Shown piece by piece: positions 62,488-64,000 of a stretch of DNA of 64,000 bases. The stretch is from Spirochaetes bacterium GWB1_60_80 (GTDB taxonomy: Bacteria > Spirochaetota > Spirochaetia > Treponematales > UBA12059), in NCBI GenBank assembly GCA_001829185.1, contig MIAR01000032.1, forward strand, positions 144,133 to 208,132, read 5' to 3'. Each line of letters begins with the position of its first letter. Positions within the stretch are counted from its first letter, which is position 1. The notes beneath the pieces are model-generated. The model was not told the DNA's origin. It searched no databases and worked only from the letters and a program-made list of their open reading frames with translations. The position numbers and the translations under genes were made by a program.

Positions 62488-64000
62488 AGATTTCCTTTGG
62501 CGTGGTCAGGACGGGGGATCCGCCGGTGGTGATGGTAATGCTGAACGGGATGGTTCGTACCGGACCGGAGCGCTCGATGGTGCCCTCTGGGGTGACCAGC
62601 AGCGCTCGGATGCGGAAGCTGTAAGCCGCTACGTCGAGTTTGTCCAGTTCACGATACAAGAGCTCCTGGCCGGCCTCCACGATACGGGTGAATACCAAGT
62701 TGCCAGTTCGCAAGTCTGTCAGGCTGATTTCATAGGCGTTGGCATCGCGGAGCGCGGTCCAGCTGAAGCGGACGAAGTCGGCGTTGGTAACGTCGAGGGC
62801 CTGATTGGCCCGTGGCGCCTGCACCGAAACAGCTCCCAGGGCCGGGATGGCGTCCACCTGGAAACTGCTTTCCAGCGCCGGCAACTCGGCGCCATCGGTG
62901 GCTTGTCCGGCCACCGACCAACGGTAGCTGCCTGGACCGGGGTTGGGTATTTGGATGGCGGTCAAGGCGGTTCGCGTTTCGCTGACCAAGGAACCATCGG
63001 TCCGCAGTAGGCGTACCAGATAGCTCATGCCGGTTTCCGAGGCGCTCCAGGCCAGGCGAAGGCCGCTGCGGGCGGCAGTCAAGCCCGGCAGCCGACTATC
63101 CGGCGGCGGTTCAAGGACGCGGCTGGCCGGTGGCACGCGCAGGCTTTGCACGTTGAACGATGCAATACCGGCCGGGCTGCCGCGGGCCGTAGCGGTGCCG
63201 GATTGGGCGAAGGCCTGGACCGTCCACTGGTAGTCGCCAGTTTCAAAAATATCACCGGGTAGCTCGAGGGAACTATCGGCGGTCTGGCTCTCGAATACCA
63301 GGCGCTGGTCGCGAGTCTGGCGCAGGCTGAAGCGGCTATAGCTGATGCCCGGGTCGACTTGCCAGGCGAAGCGGATGGCTGTAGTGGCGCTGGTTTGGAG
63401 GCGCGCGGCCGGCGCTGGGGTTACCAGGCGTGGCGCCGCCAGCGGTGGCAAGACGCGGATGCTGCGCACCGATTCCGGAACGGTTTCTGGCAGGCGCGGG
63501 TCGCGTACTGCCCAGTAATAGGTGCCGGGGCCGGGCAGCTCGATGGTGGCGCGGTTGGCGTCGCCGGCCGTGCTGGAAACCAGCTGGCTGAAATCGGGGC
63601 TGCGGCTGACTAGAACCACGGCCTCGGCATAGCCGCGCCAGGCGACTTGAAGGCGGGTGGTCGCGGCGCCTTCGATTTCGTGGCCGTCGAGCGGGGCGGC
63701 CGCTTGGGGTTGCTGCACGCCCTGCACCACTAGGTTGCGCGGGGCTGACCAGCTTGAAGCGACGCCATCGGCGGCCACGGTGCGCAGGCTCCAGAAATAG
63801 TCGCCTTCCGGCAGATTGCGGTCCGGCCGGTAGACGTTGCCCGATCCTTGCCAGGTGGCCGGTAAGGTTGGCGCGTTGCCGGCGGCACTTGGCCAGATGG
63901 CCAGTTCGTAGCTGGCGGCATCTGGCATTACGCTCCAGGCAAAGAGCAGGCTGGCGCTGTCCACGGCCAGGACGCGGAAAGCGGCCGGCGGCGAATTGGG
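62471..64000 (-). CDS. FN3-repeat exported protein, 5' end beyond the window
   Basis: The minus-strand frame is open through the right edge, so the true start lies outside; a GTG at 63964 is only an internal codon. About 510 residues are visible, made of five repeats of 85-105 residues, each with the motif of an FN3/Ig-type domain ending in YxWxV: LRTVAADGVASSW, GPGTYYWAVRDP, ETGDYQWTVQAFAQ, GPGSYRWSVAGQ and VAAYSFRIRALL. Repeats begin with P-x-x-x-A-P or similar linkers. Proteins of this layout in treponemes usually have an N-terminal FecR-like domain, which would be beyond this edge; that is a guess. It is cotranscribed with the following gene. Confidence 0.7.
   Translation of the reverse strand, partial: PNSPPAAFRVLAVDSASLLFAWSVMPDAASYELAIWPSAAGNAPTLPATWQGSGNVYRPDRNLPEGDYFWSLRTVAADGVASSWSAPRNLVVQGVQQPQAAAPLDGHEIEGAATTRLQVAWRGYAEAVVLVSRSPDFSQLVSSTAGDANRATIELPGPGTYYWAVRDPRLPETVPESVRSIRVLPPLAAPRLVTPAPAARLQTSATTAIRFAWQVDPGISYSRFSLRQTRDQRLVFESQTADSSLELPGDIFETGDYQWTVQAFAQSGTATARGSPAGIASFNVQSLRVPPASRVLEPPPDSRLPGLTAARSGLRLAWSASETGMSYLVRLLRTDGSLVSETRTALTAIQIPNPGPGSYRWSVAGQATDGAELPALESSFQVDAIPALGAVSVQAPRANQALDVTNADFVRFSWTALRDANAYEISLTDLRTGNLVFTRIVEAGQELLYRELDKLDVAAYSFRIRALLVTPEGTIERSGPVRTIPFSITITTGGSPVLTTPKEIYVQNP

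Noticed and set aside
1-64000. CRISPR arrays, tRNA or rRNA genes
   Set aside because: No regularly spaced repeats, and no cloverleaf or rRNA core sequences were noticed in the intergenic regions; a tRNA or rRNA search tool was not available.
63964-64000. GTG at 63964 as a true start of the last gene
   Set aside because: The frame continues without a stop to the window edge and the preceding codons fit the same domain type, so the gene begins beyond the window.

Overview
The window is a GC-rich stretch (high fifties percent GC by eye) of a bacterial chromosome, most likely from a spirochaete related to the Treponema group. The evidence is the set of families rather than a marker gene: a CHASE2 adenylate cyclase behind a FecR-domain protein, chitobiase-C-terminal-like plus DUF1565 beta-helix lipoproteins, a DUF1576 membrane protein, a GIN-domain (DUF2807) lipoprotein, methyl-accepting chemotaxis proteins (so a motile cell), and an Opp system with a long insertion in OppC. 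No rRNA, tRNA, CRISPR array, phage or complete insertion sequence was seen. Both ends of the window cut through genes.

Layout. 1-6.2 kb: TspO-like membrane protein (cut), lipoprotein MsrB, ArfB ribosome rescue factor, GPH sugar transporter, DOMON protein, GIN-domain lipoprotein, and a SpoU/TrmH methylase followed by a small PIN nuclease. 6.3-8.8 kb: metal ABC transporter operon preceded by a 30-residue membrane micro-ORF. 8.9-17.9 kb: 5'-nucleotidase, oligoendopeptidase F, PfkB kinase, a heterodimeric ABC exporter and an HD-fold phosphohydrolase. 17.9-18.2 kb: a 240-bp non-coding element with terminal inverted repeats. 18.2-25.7 kb: MuiA-like protein, chemoreceptor, second M3 peptidase, polyprenyl synthetase, GH18-like protein.

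25.8-31.0 kb: a four-gene envelope/cAMP operon (FecR protein, small secreted protein, outer-membrane barrel candidate, CHASE2 adenylate cyclase) ending at a perfect 15-bp terminator hairpin. 32.5-38.3 kb: a signalling block with a hybrid histidine kinase, a REC-GGDEF diguanylate cyclase and a convergent double-GAF histidine kinase. 38.4-42.8 kb: pseudouridine catabolism (HTH-fused kinase and PsuG), then an Rsm22-like and cysteine-cluster gene pair running the other way. 44.4-46.1 kb: fabD and fabG. 46.4-54.5 kb: chemoreceptor, then oppA and oppBCDF as two transcription units, each with a good sigma70-type promoter and terminator. 54.6-64 kb: envelope proteins (DUF4097, beta-helix lipoprotein, FN3/IPT proteins) and a TPR-GAF-GGDEF protein.

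Themes. Peptides are imported by Opp and could be degraded by the two M3 peptidases. Second-messenger and phosphorelay signalling is dense: one adenylate cyclase, two diguanylate cyclases with inhibitory-site motifs, two histidine kinases and two chemoreceptors. Several genes lack a Shine-Dalgarno sequence and have a -10-like hexamer 6-7 nt before the start codon, which suggests leaderless transcripts. The best candidates for something not yet described are the FecR-to-CHASE2 operon, the micro-ORF before the metal transporter, the TrmH-PIN pair, the YkgJ-Rsm22 pair and the 240-bp inverted-repeat element. I saw no recognisable defence or mobile gene system.
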